A stretch of DNA of 64,000 bases. It comes from Bacteroidota bacterium (GTDB lineage: Bacteria; Bacteroidota; Bacteroidia; UKL13-3). The position numbers were made by a program, and so were the translations under genes. A model generated the notes under the pieces. That model ran no database searches. It saw nothing but the letters and a program-made list of their open reading frames with translations, and was not told where the DNA came from. Shown here piece after piece: positions 33,900 through 42,259 of the stretch. Within the stretch, counting starts at the first letter, position 1; every line of letters starts with the position of its first letter. The DNA lies in contig JAIXWI010000009.1 of assembly GCA_027491355.1 (NCBI GenBank), positions 1 through 64,000 of the forward strand, written 5' to 3'.

Positions 33900-35723
33900 T
33901 TAGTTTTTATGTTCAAATAGTTTAGCAACTTCCTCGAGGCTTAACATTTTAACACAGGTTTTGCCAAGAGGAGATTTAAGGGGTTCAGCACAAGCAAATA
34001 AATCATCAATTAAAGAATTCATTTCTTCCGGACCAAGAGGTGTTCCTGACTTGATAGATGCTTTTGATGCCAGGGTTCTTGCTATCAAATCGTTTTTTTG
34101 AGAAATGGATTGCTTGCCATTTTTATATGCTTCAACCACTTCTTCTATCAATTTTTGTTCATTGTAAAGGTGTAGTTCTGCCGGTAACCCATTAACAACA
34201 AAAGTCTGCTTACCAAAATGATTGATATGAAAACCAAGTTTGTTTATTTCTTCAATTATTTCCAACAAAACTGTTTCGTCAGCAATTGAAAGTTGAATGG
34301 TTTTTGGAAAGAGCAATTGTTGGCTTGAAACAGGTTTATCGGCTAATGCTAATTGGTATCTTTCAAACAAAACCCTTTCGTGAGCAGCTTGTTGATCTAC
34401 CAGCATTAAACCCCTTTTTATTTGAGTAACAATGTACTGATTGTGAATTTGGAAAAAGTGTTTTATTGATGATACAACTTTATTTGTTTCAAACACATTG
34501 TTGTCTAGGTATTGTTCGTTGTTGGCCGGAAAGATAAGCTCCCAGCCTTGCTGAACCTCTTTACGCTTTTGTTGGTAGTCAAACTTAAAACCATCTAATG
34601 AAGACTTAAAACCCGATCCAACTGTTTCATTATTTACGGAGGTATAACGCAACCCATCTTCTACAGTTCTACTGATTTCTTGTTCAACAAATCGGTTATC
34701 GTCAAACACATTCATCATTTGCTCTCCCGCTCCAAAAGCTGTAACAATGGCCTTTCTAACAACCGCTCTAATTATTTGGTAGCAGTTTTTTTCGTCTTCA
34801 AACTTTACTTCAGTTTTTGTTGGATGCACATTGACATCAACCATTTTAGGATCAATTTCAATTTTTAATACATAAGCAGGATAGGTTTCATTTGCAATTA
34901 ACCCTTCGTACGCAGACATTACTGCGTGGTTAAAATACGGGTCTTTGAAATACCTGTTGTTTACGAAAAAAAATTGATCACCCCTGTTCTTCTTTGATTT
35001 CTCTGGAGCAGAACAAAATCCTGTTATTTTTAAAATACTTGTTTCTTCATTAATTTCCATCCAATCTTTTGTCTGTAAACCATGTACAACCGCCTCAATA
35101 CGTTCTTTCAATGAAGCAAAGGGATAGAATGCTGCTTGTTTCTCGTCCTGATACAATTCAAATTGAATGTGTGGATTTGCCAAAGCACTTCTGTTAAATT
35201 CATCTAAAATGTGACGAAATTCCAGGGTGTTAGACTTTAAAAAATTGCGTCTTGCGGGAATGTTATAAAACAGGTTTTTTACAGCAACAACTGTTCCTTT
35301 TTCAGCAGCCACCAGCTCTTTAGAAACAAGTTTTGAACCCTCCATTACCACAGCTATACCTAGCGCTGCATCGCTTGTTTTTGTTTTTAACTCCACCCTA
35401 GCCACCGAGGCAATACTTGCCAATGCCTCTCCCCTAAAACCAAGTGTATGAATCCGAAAAATGTCTTCTGTTTTTGAAATTTTAGAGGTTGCGTGACGCT
35501 CCCAACACATCAATGCGTCAGCCTCTGACATGCCTGTTCCGTTATCAATTACCTGAACCAGTGCCTTACCAGCATCTTTAATGATGAGTTGAATTTGTGT
35601 TGCATCCGCATCTACTGCGTTGTCTAACAACTCTTTTACCAAGGAAGCTGGCCTTTGTATAACTTCTCCTGCGGCAATTTGACTTGCAACATGGCTTGGT
35701 AATTTTTTAATGGTGTTTGACAT
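33900..35723 (-). CDS. mutL: DNA mismatch repair protein MutL
   Basis: The 607 residues have a GHKL ATPase start (IAAGEVIQRPASLVKELLDNAVDA in two blocks, DNGTGM, TSKI..., TLGFRGEALASIASV), the transducer domain (to about 330; DVNVHPTKTEVKF), a variable linker, and a C-terminal dimerisation domain (about 425-600) with LVDQQAAHERVLFERYQ. The endonuclease motif DQHAxxExxxYE of MutL nucleases appears here as DQQAAHERVLFE, and CSAPxPLKSPLGKT-like end block ACAEPLKSPLGKT. It coordinates MutS-directed repair. It is the first gene of the mutL-rhomboid-EEP run. Confidence 0.95.
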   Translation of the reverse strand: MSNTIKKLPSHVASQIAAGEVIQRPASLVKELLDNAVDADATQIQLIIKDAGKALVQVIDNGTGMSEADALMCWERHATSKISKTEDIFRIHTLGFRGEALASIASVARVELKTKTSDAALGIAVVMEGSKLVSKELVAAEKGTVVAVKNLFYNIPARRNFLKSNTLEFRHILDEFNRSALANPHIQFELYQDEKQAAFYPFASLKERIEAVVHGLQTKDWMEINEETSILKITGFCSAPEKSKKNRGDQFFFVNNRYFKDPYFNHAVMSAYEGLIANETYPAYVLKIEIDPKMVDVNVHPTKTEVKFEDEKNCYQIIRAVVRKAIVTAFGAGEQMMNVFDDNRFVEQEISRTVEDGLRYTSVNNETVGSGFKSSLDGFKFDYQQKRKEVQQGWELIFPANNEQYLDNNVFETNKVVSSIKHFFQIHNQYIVTQIKRGLMLVDQQAAHERVLFERYQLALADKPVSSQQLLFPKTIQLSIADETVLLEIIEEINKLGFHINHFGKQTFVVNGLPAELHLYNEQKLIEEVVEAYKNGKQSISQKNDLIARTLASKASIKSGTPLGPEEMNSLIDDLFACAEPLKSPLGKTCVKMLSLEEVAKLFEHKN

Positions 35724-35852
35724 TCTTCAACAAAAAACCTAATAATATTTATAAAATGTAAGCCTGTGGAGAACTTTCAACCAATTAAGCGTGAATAATT
35801 AATTGAAAGCCGTGGCAGAAATAAGCAAATGTTTCAAGTTATTTGCTAATTC

Positions 35853-38789
35853 ATGATAAACTCGAAACACTTCTTAAAAGTAATTTTTTACGGATTGCTG
35901 TTTTTAATCTGGGGACGCACTCCCGCTAAAGCACAGAGCATTGATTGGAAAGCGCCGAATCATTGGGTAGATTCTATTCTTGCAGCCATGACTGAAGATG
36001 AAAAAATTACACAGTTAATGACAGTAGCTGTATGGACCCAAAGAGATGCCTCTCACGAAAAAGAAATAGAAAAATTAATTTTAGATTACAAAGTGGGTGG
36101 TTTAATGTTTATGAAGGGTGGTCCAATCAAACAAGCCAATCTTTGTAACCGTTTTCAATCAAAATCAAAGATACCCCTTCTTATCAGTATAGATGGTGAA
36201 TGGGGTTTAAACATGCGCTTAGACAGCACACCCGTCTTTCCAAGACAAATGGTTTTAGGTGCGGCCAATAACCTTGAACTCACCAAACAAATGGGACAAG
36301 AAATTGCCAAACATTGCAAGAGAATTGGAATTCAACTCAATTTTGCACCAGATGTTGACATCAATAACAATGCACTCAATCCTGTCATCAATGACCGAAG
36401 CTTTGGTGAAAATAAATATACTGTGGCTAAACATGGTTTGGCCTATGCAAGAGGCCTTCAGGAGCTTAGAATAATGCCTACCGCTAAACATTTTCCCGGC
36501 CATGGCGATACCGAAAGCGACTCTCACCACTCATTGCCAATGATCAATGCAAATACCAACCGGCTTGATTCACTAGAGTTGTATCCGTTTAAAGAGTTAA
36601 TCAATAACGGCGTATTGGGAGTAATGGTTGGCCACCTTTTTGTTCCCTCCATTGATACCACAAACAATACCGCTTCAAGCATTTCAGTTAAGGCGGTAAC
36701 AGAATTATTGAAAAACAAATTAGGATTTGAGGGGCTTGTTGTCTCAGATGGCCTTAACATGAAAGGTGTAGCTAATTATGCCGCGCCAGGAGAGGTTTGT
36801 GCCAAAGCTCTGGCTGCAGGTGTAGACTTATTGCTTTTTGTTGAAGATGTTCCACAATCGTTGTATTGGATCAAAGATTATATTAGTCGAGGCCTGATCA
36901 GCAAAGAGCGGCTAGATGAAGCTTGTCGTAAAATTTTAAAAACAAAATATTGGTGTGGATTAAACCGATATGAGCCCATTCAAACCAATCAACTTGTTGA
37001 AGACTTAAATTGTTGTTCAACAGATATGTTAATTAAAAAAATTGTTAAAAATGCTGTTGTTGTTGCAAAAAACGTAGATGGTCTTATTCCATTAGTTCAC
37101 CCAGAACTTGACAAGATAGCTGTTGTGTCGGTTGGTTATTCAGGCTTTTCAGTATTTCAACAGACCCTCAATAACTATTTACATGCAGATTATTTTAACA
37201 TAGATAAAAACGACTCTGTTACTGCTTTTAATGAGCTTAAAGCTAAATTGATGAGGTATAGCCTGGTAGTTTTAAGTCTTCAAAACACCAGTAGGTTTAT
37301 CAGTAAAAAGCTTGGCATTACACAACAAGAAATTGACTTCATCAACCAGGTAATGAATGAACAAAAATGCGTGTTGGTGGTTCACGGAAATCCCTATATC
37401 CTTAAACATTTTCAAGGAGCAAGGAACGTGATCTTGGCATTTGAAGATTTACCTGTATATAATTCCGTTTCAGCTCAAATTTTAGTAGGAGCAATAAGTG
37501 CTTCGGGTAAAATGCCGGTTTCTATTTTACCCGCTTTTGGGTTAAATGTTGGTACTAAAACACATTTAACAGAAAGAAATGAATTGGTTATGCCTGAAGA
37601 GATTGAAATTGACCATACGCCACTCCAACAAATAGATAGTTTAATTTCACAAGCAATCCGTGCTGGAGCCACACCTGGTTGTCAAATTTGGGCAAGTAAA
37701 AATGGTAAGGTTTTTTACCAAAAATCTTTTGGTCGGCATATATACGACACCCTATCACCTGAGGTTCAAAATCACCATTTATATGACATTGCCTCTCTAA
37801 CTAAAATCATGTCAACAACCCTGGCCATGATGAAACTATATGAAGATGGTAAAATTGGCTTGAATGATAAATTAAGCTTGTATTTGCCGTTTTTAAGGGG
37901 CTCTAACAAAGAAAATTTAACCATCAGAGAGGTGTTGTTGCACGAGGCTGGGTTAATTCCTTTTATCCCGTTTTATAAGCAAACAATTATTGATGGCCAA
38001 CTAGACACCAATGTATATCGTTTTAACAAACAAGCGGGCTTTGAAAAACAAGTGTGTGATGATCTTTTCATCAGAAACAATTATGAGGAAACGCTATTCG
38101 AAGCCATTGCTAAATCTGAACTCAAAACTCCCGGAAACTATGTATACAGCGACCTGGGTTTTATTTTACTGAGAAAACTGGTTGAAGTTGTTGCACATGA
38201 TGAATTTGAAAATTTCTTGCAAAGAAACTTTTACAAGCCGTTAAATTTAGCCAACATGGTATATAATCCTTTATCAAAAGGTTTAAATCCCGGTTGGATT
38301 GTACCAACTGAGAACGATCAATATTTTAGGGCACAACTTATCAATGGTTATGTTCATGACCCTGCCGCCGCTATGATGGGTGGAGTAAGTGGTCATGCAG
38401 GACTATTTGCAAACGCAAATGATGTTGGTGTGGTTATGCAGCTTTTATTAAACGGAGGAACATATGGTGGAAGACGTTTGTTAAAAGCCACTACCATTGA
38501 ACTTTTTACTAAAAAAAGTGGTAAAAAATCAAGAAGGGGATTGGGTTTTGACAAGCCCGAAACTACCAACGGTAAAAGCTCCCCTGCTGGAAATGGAGCA
38601 TCTGCCTTGTGTTTTGGTCATACTGGGTTTACTGGCACTTGTACGTGGGCTGACCCTAAAAATGAACTTGTGTTTGTGTTTTTATCTAACAGGGTTTATC
38701 CTACGGCTGAAAACAAAAGATTATCCGAACAAAACATCCGCACATCTATCCATGATATTTTAATTGAAGCGTGCAAAAAGAAGTTTTAG
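35853..38789 (+). CDS. Fusion: GH3 beta-N-acetylhexosaminidase plus class C beta-lactamase-like serine hydrolase
   Basis: The 978 residues have a signal peptide ending near AKAQ. The GH3 barrel (about 35-370) carries KHFPGHGDTESDSHHSLP (about 210), the NagZ-type His/Asp general-acid loop, and the nucleophile Asp in VVSDGLNMKG (about 299); a GH3 C-terminal Rossmann-like domain follows (to about 570). Residues about 590-975 form a beta-lactamase/penicillin-binding domain with SLTK (about 647), YSD (about 763) and HTG (about 922). Together they suit trimming of muropeptides: sugar cleavage and a peptidase or esterase action in the periplasm. The architecture is known in Bacteroidota; the serine-hydrolase substrate is inferred. 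Confidence 0.93.
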   Translation: MINSKHFLKVIFYGLLFLIWGRTPAKAQSIDWKAPNHWVDSILAAMTEDEKITQLMTVAVWTQRDASHEKEIEKLILDYKVGGLMFMKGGPIKQANLCNRFQSKSKIPLLISIDGEWGLNMRLDSTPVFPRQMVLGAANNLELTKQMGQEIAKHCKRIGIQLNFAPDVDINNNALNPVINDRSFGENKYTVAKHGLAYARGLQELRIMPTAKHFPGHGDTESDSHHSLPMINANTNRLDSLELYPFKELINNGVLGVMVGHLFVPSIDTTNNTASSISVKAVTELLKNKLGFEGLVVSDGLNMKGVANYAAPGEVCAKALAAGVDLLLFVEDVPQSLYWIKDYISRGLISKERLDEACRKILKTKYWCGLNRYEPIQTNQLVEDLNCCSTDMLIKKIVKNAVVVAKNVDGLIPLVHPELDKIAVVSVGYSGFSVFQQTLNNYLHADYFNIDKNDSVTAFNELKAKLMRYSLVVLSLQNTSRFISKKLGITQQEIDFINQVMNEQKCVLVVHGNPYILKHFQGARNVILAFEDLPVYNSVSAQILVGAISASGKMPVSILPAFGLNVGTKTHLTERNELVMPEEIEIDHTPLQQIDSLISQAIRAGATPGCQIWASKNGKVFYQKSFGRHIYDTLSPEVQNHHLYDIASLTKIMSTTLAMMKLYEDGKIGLNDKLSLYLPFLRGSNKENLTIREVLLHEAGLIPFIPFYKQTIIDGQLDTNVYRFNKQAGFEKQVCDDLFIRNNYEETLFEAIAKSELKTPGNYVYSDLGFILLRKLVEVVAHDEFENFLQRNFYKPLNLANMVYNPLSKGLNPGWIVPTENDQYFRAQLINGYVHDPAAAMMGGVSGHAGLFANANDVGVVMQLLLNGGTYGGRRLLKATTIELFTKKSGKKSRRGLGFDKPETTNGKSSPAGNGASALCFGHTGFTGTCTWADPKNELVFVFLSNRVYPTAENKRLSEQNIRTSIHDILIEACKKKF

Positions 38790-38840
38790 CCTGTTTTACT
38801 AACTTATTTTTTGTAAGCCATAATAAATTATTAGAATCGC

Positions 38841-38871
38841 TTTGCAAATGAGGGAATTATGCTTAGATTTG
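38841..38871 (+). promoter_or_regulatory. Promoter of the RRM gene
   Basis: TTTG (38841-38844), exactly 19 bases, TAGATTTG (38864-38871): a perfect match to the Bacteroidota consensus TTTG-N19-TAnnTTTG, 18 bases before ATG 38890. Confidence 0.8.
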
Positions 38872-38889
38872 ATTTTTCTAATAATTTTT

Positions 38890-39171
38890 ATGAACATCTA
38901 CATCGGAAACTTAAATTGGTCAGCTAGTTCAGAAGACCTCAAAAACTTGTTTTCAGCCTACGGCGAAGTATCATCAGTAAACATTGTAAACGATAAATTT
39001 ACAGGCAGAAGCAAGGGCTTTGGCTTTGTTGAAATGCCGGATGCTGGAAGTGCGCAACGCGCAATTGATTCTTTAAATGGTCAATCGTTTATGCAAAGAA
39101 ACATTACCGTCAATGAGGCTCGTCCTAGAGAAGACAAACCACAAAGAGAAAGACGTCAGTACAACGACTAA
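38890..39171 (+). CDS. RRM-type RNA-binding protein
   Basis: The 93-residue protein is a single RNA-recognition motif with RNP2 (IYIGNL) and RNP1 (KGFGFVEM), followed by a short Arg/Glu-rich tail (EDKPQRERRQYND). Such small RRM proteins in Bacteroidota and cyanobacteria bind single-stranded RNA and often change with cold or stress. The start at 38890 is set by the promoter and the RNP2 position; an upstream in-frame ATG at 38842 lies inside the -33 element. It is a one-gene unit with a strong promoter and a strong terminator, suggesting high expression. Confidence 0.93.
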   Translation: MNIYIGNLNWSASSEDLKNLFSAYGEVSSVNIVNDKFTGRSKGFGFVEMPDAGSAQRAIDSLNGQSFMQRNITVNEARPREDKPQRERRQYND

Positions 39172-39179
39172 CTAAAATT

Positions 39180-39205
39180 AAAACCCGCCTAGGCGGGTTT
39201 TTTTA
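39180..39205. terminator. Strong bidirectional Rho-independent terminator
   Basis: AAACCCGCC (39181-39189) pairs perfectly with GGCGGGTTT (39192-39200) around a two-base TA, followed by TTTT on the + strand and A-rich sequence on the other side. It ends the RRM gene and also the LysM gene on the minus strand, which stops at 39212. Confidence 0.9.
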
Positions 39206-39211
39206 TGCAAT

Positions 39212-40459
39212 TTAATCTCTCTTTCTCAACCTTTTCTTTTGTGCAGCAGACATGCTATTGATTCTTCTGTAATAACCCGTCTTATTGGCTTGAACATATA
39301 TTTTCAATACCGCTCCTCTTTTTACCTTACCCCTGGTTGTTTGCTTTTTATTCCAACCTTTAATGTCTTGTACAGATACATCAAACCAATCTGCAATGTC
39401 AGTTAAAACATCTCCCCTTTTTATAGTGTACCTTACAGGTTTTAGAGATTGAGCTGTTATTTTTTGCGTTCTTGAATCTTTTTTAGAATCTGTAACAATT
39501 GGATCGCCCTTTAATTCAGAAGAATCTTTTTCTATAGCAATTGGTTGAATTTCCAATGCGTGGTATTGTTTGTATACCGTATCCCTTAAAAGACTAAATT
39601 TAGCAACCTTATCAGAGGGAATTCTCAAAAAATAAGGTTCTTGAGAGAAGGGTATGATGTCTTTTTTAAAAATCGGGTTTAGGTCTCTTAATAATTCAAC
39701 CGGAACAGCTGTTGCGGTTGAAATTTGTTGAAAAGACAACCACTTTGAAATCCAAACAGTATCACTATTTGGAAGTTGTAGCGACTCTATGTATCGAATA
39801 CCATGCTCTTTGTAATAATTTAAAACGTAAACAGTTGCAATTACTTTTGGGTATAGGTCCCTGCAGCTAGCGGGCATCACTTTATAGATATCCCAAAAAT
39901 AAAAACTATTTCCTGCAGCATGTATTCCTTTGTTTAGTTGTACCGGTGAACATCCGTATGCGGCTATTGCCAGTGGCCAGCTCTTGTAAATTGCATACAA
40001 ATCTTTAAGGTTTTGGGCTGCAGCAAGGCTTGACTTAACTGGGTCTCTACGTTCGTCGATATATGTATTTTGTTTTAATTTATACATTTTGGCAACCGCA
40101 TACGACATCATCCAAACACCACTGTTACCATTTGGGTTCAATGCAGTAGGGTCTAAACCCGAAGCTGCAGCAGCAATGTATTTGAGGTCGGTTGGTAGGT
40201 TTTTTTGTCTGAGAGACTTTTCTATAGGAGGAAAATAAAACTTACTCCTGCTTATCAGTGACTTTATTAGCTCTGGATTGGCTAAATATTGTTCTATGTA
40301 TGTTCTTACTGAAGGATTATAGTTGACTTCAATAGTGGTTTTTAGTGCTGCTAATCTTGATTGATACAGTTCATCATTGTTTGCAATTGCATGAAGAGAT
40401 AACAATTCAAGAAACAGAAAAAAACCAAAAAAATATTTAATACGAATATTCAAATGCAT
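39212..40459 (-). CDS. LysM protein with degenerate MltD-like transglycosylase domain
   Basis: The 415 residues have a signal peptide (FFGFFLFLELLSLHAIAN), an SLT/MltD-like domain (about 65-210) and a C-terminal LysM (about 333-380: YTIKRGDVLTDIADWFDVSV), which binds peptidoglycan. The fold is clear (LPTDLKYIA, DERRDPVKSSLAAAQNLKDLY, WPLAIAAYGCSP, FWDIY), but the catalytic Glu normally found just before Ser in VESxxxP is Ala99 here (AAAASGLDP), and the active-site AYNxG block reads AYGCS; GLWQF reads GVWMM. The protein is thus probably a non-catalytic peptidoglycan-binding relative. It shares a terminator with the RRM gene and follows gatA on the same strand. Confidence 0.88.
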   Translation of the reverse strand: MHLNIRIKYFFGFFLFLELLSLHAIANNDELYQSRLAALKTTIEVNYNPSVRTYIEQYLANPELIKSLISRSKFYFPPIEKSLRQKNLPTDLKYIAAAASGLDPTALNPNGNSGVWMMSYAVAKMYKLKQNTYIDERRDPVKSSLAAAQNLKDLYAIYKSWPLAIAAYGCSPVQLNKGIHAAGNSFYFWDIYKVMPASCRDLYPKVIATVYVLNYYKEHGIRYIESLQLPNSDTVWISKWLSFQQISTATAVPVELLRDLNPIFKKDIIPFSQEPYFLRIPSDKVAKFSLLRDTVYKQYHALEIQPIAIEKDSSELKGDPIVTDSKKDSRTQKITAQSLKPVRYTIKRGDVLTDIADWFDVSVQDIKGWNKKQTTRGKVKRGAVLKIYVQANKTGYYRRINSMSAAQKKRLRKRD

Positions 40460-40534
40460 GTTGCAAACTACTGAATTAACAACTCATCAATTGATAAAGT
40501 AATTAAGATGTCAACACCTCGCTAAAAGAATTGA

Positions 40535-41962
40535 CTAAAATTGCACGGAAAGGCTCTCGGTAAATGCAAGCAAATCTGCATCTTTGCTTCTGCTTGCCAT
40601 CAATTGCATACCTATTGGCATACCCATTTCATCCGTACCAAAAGGAATTGAAATGGCTGGGTTTCCCGATATATTGGCGTGTACAGTAAATATATCTGCC
40701 AAATACATGGCTAGGGGGTTAGAGGCTTTTTCACCAATACCAAAAGCAACGGTTGGTGAGGTTGGCGATACAATAAAATCAACTTCTTCAAACAACGAAT
40801 CTGTATAATTTTTAACCAATCTTCTTACTTTTTGAGCCTTACTATAGTATGCATCATAATATCCTGATGACAACACAAAAGTACCGGTCATGATTCTTCT
40901 TTTCACTTCGGCACCAAAACCCTCTGATCTTGAAAATTTAACTGTAGTTTCTAGGTCTTTTGCTCGTTCACTTCTTCTACCATAATGCATTCCAGCAAAT
41001 CTGCTTAAGTTAGAGGATGCCTCGGCTGTAGTTAAAGTATAATAAACTGGAACCAGTACATCTAAGTAGGGAAAACTAACTTGTTTCACTTCATGTCCAA
41101 GTTCTTTTAACTTTTCTATGAAAGCAATTGTTTGTTGCTTAACCGCTGGTGCTATACCCTCAGAATCAATTGCTTCTTTGAAATAAGCAATTTTCATCTT
41201 CTTAGTCATTTTTTCTGGTGATTTGGGCAATAACACTTTTGTATTCAGAGCTGTAGCATCATGCCCATCAGGACCTGATATTACCTCCATTATACTTGAA
41301 GTATCGCCTACTGATTGAGTAATTGGACCAATGATGTCAAATGATGAAGCATAGGCAATCAAACCCCATCTAGAGATTGCGCCATAAGTAGGTTTATAAC
41401 CAACCAGGCCACAAAAAGAAGCAGGTTGTCTGACCGAACCACCTGTGTCGCTTCCCAGGGCGGCCAAACACATATTTGCTTGAACAGAAACAGCAGCACC
41501 CCCTGAAGAACCTCCAGACACTTTCGATGGATTAATTGCATTTAAAACCGGTCCATAAACAGAAGTTTCATTTGAAGCCCCCATTGCAAACTCATCGCAA
41601 TTACTTCTGCCAATAATGATGGCATCTTCCGCTAAAATACGCTCAACAGCTGTTGCGGAAAATAACGACTCAAACCCCTTTAAAATTGCTGAAGATGCGC
41701 TTGATTGATGCCCTTTGTAACAGATGTTGTCTTTGATTGAAACAACCATACCTGCAAGTTTACCTGCTTGGCCATTGTTGAGTTTTGTTTGAATTTTGTC
41801 TGCTGCTGCTAATGCCTCTTCACCATACACCTCTACAAGTGCATTTAGTTGTGGATTGTGGATTTCGATGTTTTTCAAATACATCGCAACTAAGCCCGGT
41901 AGGGTTATCAATCCAGCAGTCAAATCTGCCTGTATAGCCTTTAAGGAATTGTATTGGTTCAA
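40535..41962 (-). CDS. gatA: Asp-tRNA(Asn)/Glu-tRNA(Gln) amidotransferase subunit A
   Basis: The 475-residue amidase of the GatCAB complex releases ammonia from glutamine for transamidation of misacylated tRNAs. The amidase-signature triad is visible: Lys in VVSIKDNI, Ser in SGGSSGGAA and Ser in GSDTGGSVRQPASFCG. Length is normal. gatB and gatC are not adjacent. It starts 23 bases after tatA on the same strand and probably shares its promoter. Confidence 0.95.
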   Translation of the reverse strand: MNQYNSLKAIQADLTAGLITLPGLVAMYLKNIEIHNPQLNALVEVYGEEALAAADKIQTKLNNGQAGKLAGMVVSIKDNICYKGHQSSASSAILKGFESLFSATAVERILAEDAIIIGRSNCDEFAMGASNETSVYGPVLNAINPSKVSGGSSGGAAVSVQANMCLAALGSDTGGSVRQPASFCGLVGYKPTYGAISRWGLIAYASSFDIIGPITQSVGDTSSIMEVISGPDGHDATALNTKVLLPKSPEKMTKKMKIAYFKEAIDSEGIAPAVKQQTIAFIEKLKELGHEVKQVSFPYLDVLVPVYYTLTTAEASSNLSRFAGMHYGRRSERAKDLETTVKFSRSEGFGAEVKRRIMTGTFVLSSGYYDAYYSKAQKVRRLVKNYTDSLFEEVDFIVSPTSPTVAFGIGEKASNPLAMYLADIFTVHANISGNPAISIPFGTDEMGMPIGMQLMASRSKDADLLAFTESLSVQF

Positions 41963-41985
41963 CTTTGGAGAATTTATAAAATTCC

Positions 41986-42195
41986 TTATTTCTTTTCGTT
42001 GTCTTTGGTTTTCATTCCCTCTTCAATCTGATCTTTAACGTTCTTTTTAGCATCATTAAATTCACGAACGCCCTGACCAATCCCTCTCATCAACTCAGGA
42101 ATTTTTTTACCCCCAAAAAGGAAAACCAATGCCAACAAAATAAGTATCCATTCTCCGCCACCTAGGTTACCGATAAATAAAAAAGTAGTATTCAT
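41986..42195 (-). CDS. tatA: Sec-independent translocase subunit TatA/E
   Basis: This 69-residue protein has the TatA plan: one N-terminal membrane helix (EWILILLALVFLF), the hinge FGGKKIPEL, an amphipathic helix (MRGIGQGVREFNDAKKNV) and a charged tail. It forms the pore part of the Tat system that exports folded proteins. tatC is not in the window. It is the first gene of the tatA-gatA unit. Confidence 0.95.
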   Translation of the reverse strand: MNTTFLFIGNLGGGEWILILLALVFLFGGKKIPELMRGIGQGVREFNDAKKNVKDQIEEGMKTKDNEKK

Positions 42196-42214
42196 TTTAT
42201 GAATTGTTAAGTTG

Positions 42215-42222
42215 CAAATTTA
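42215..42222 (-). promoter_or_regulatory. -7 box TAAATTTG of the tatA-gatA unit
   Basis: On the minus strand TAAATTTG matches TAnnTTTG, 19 bases before the tatA ATG. A TTTG lies 24 bases further upstream, slightly beyond the usual distance. Confidence 0.55.
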
Positions 42223-42259
42223 GTTAATAAATCTATTTTAAAACACCAAATGGGTTTAA

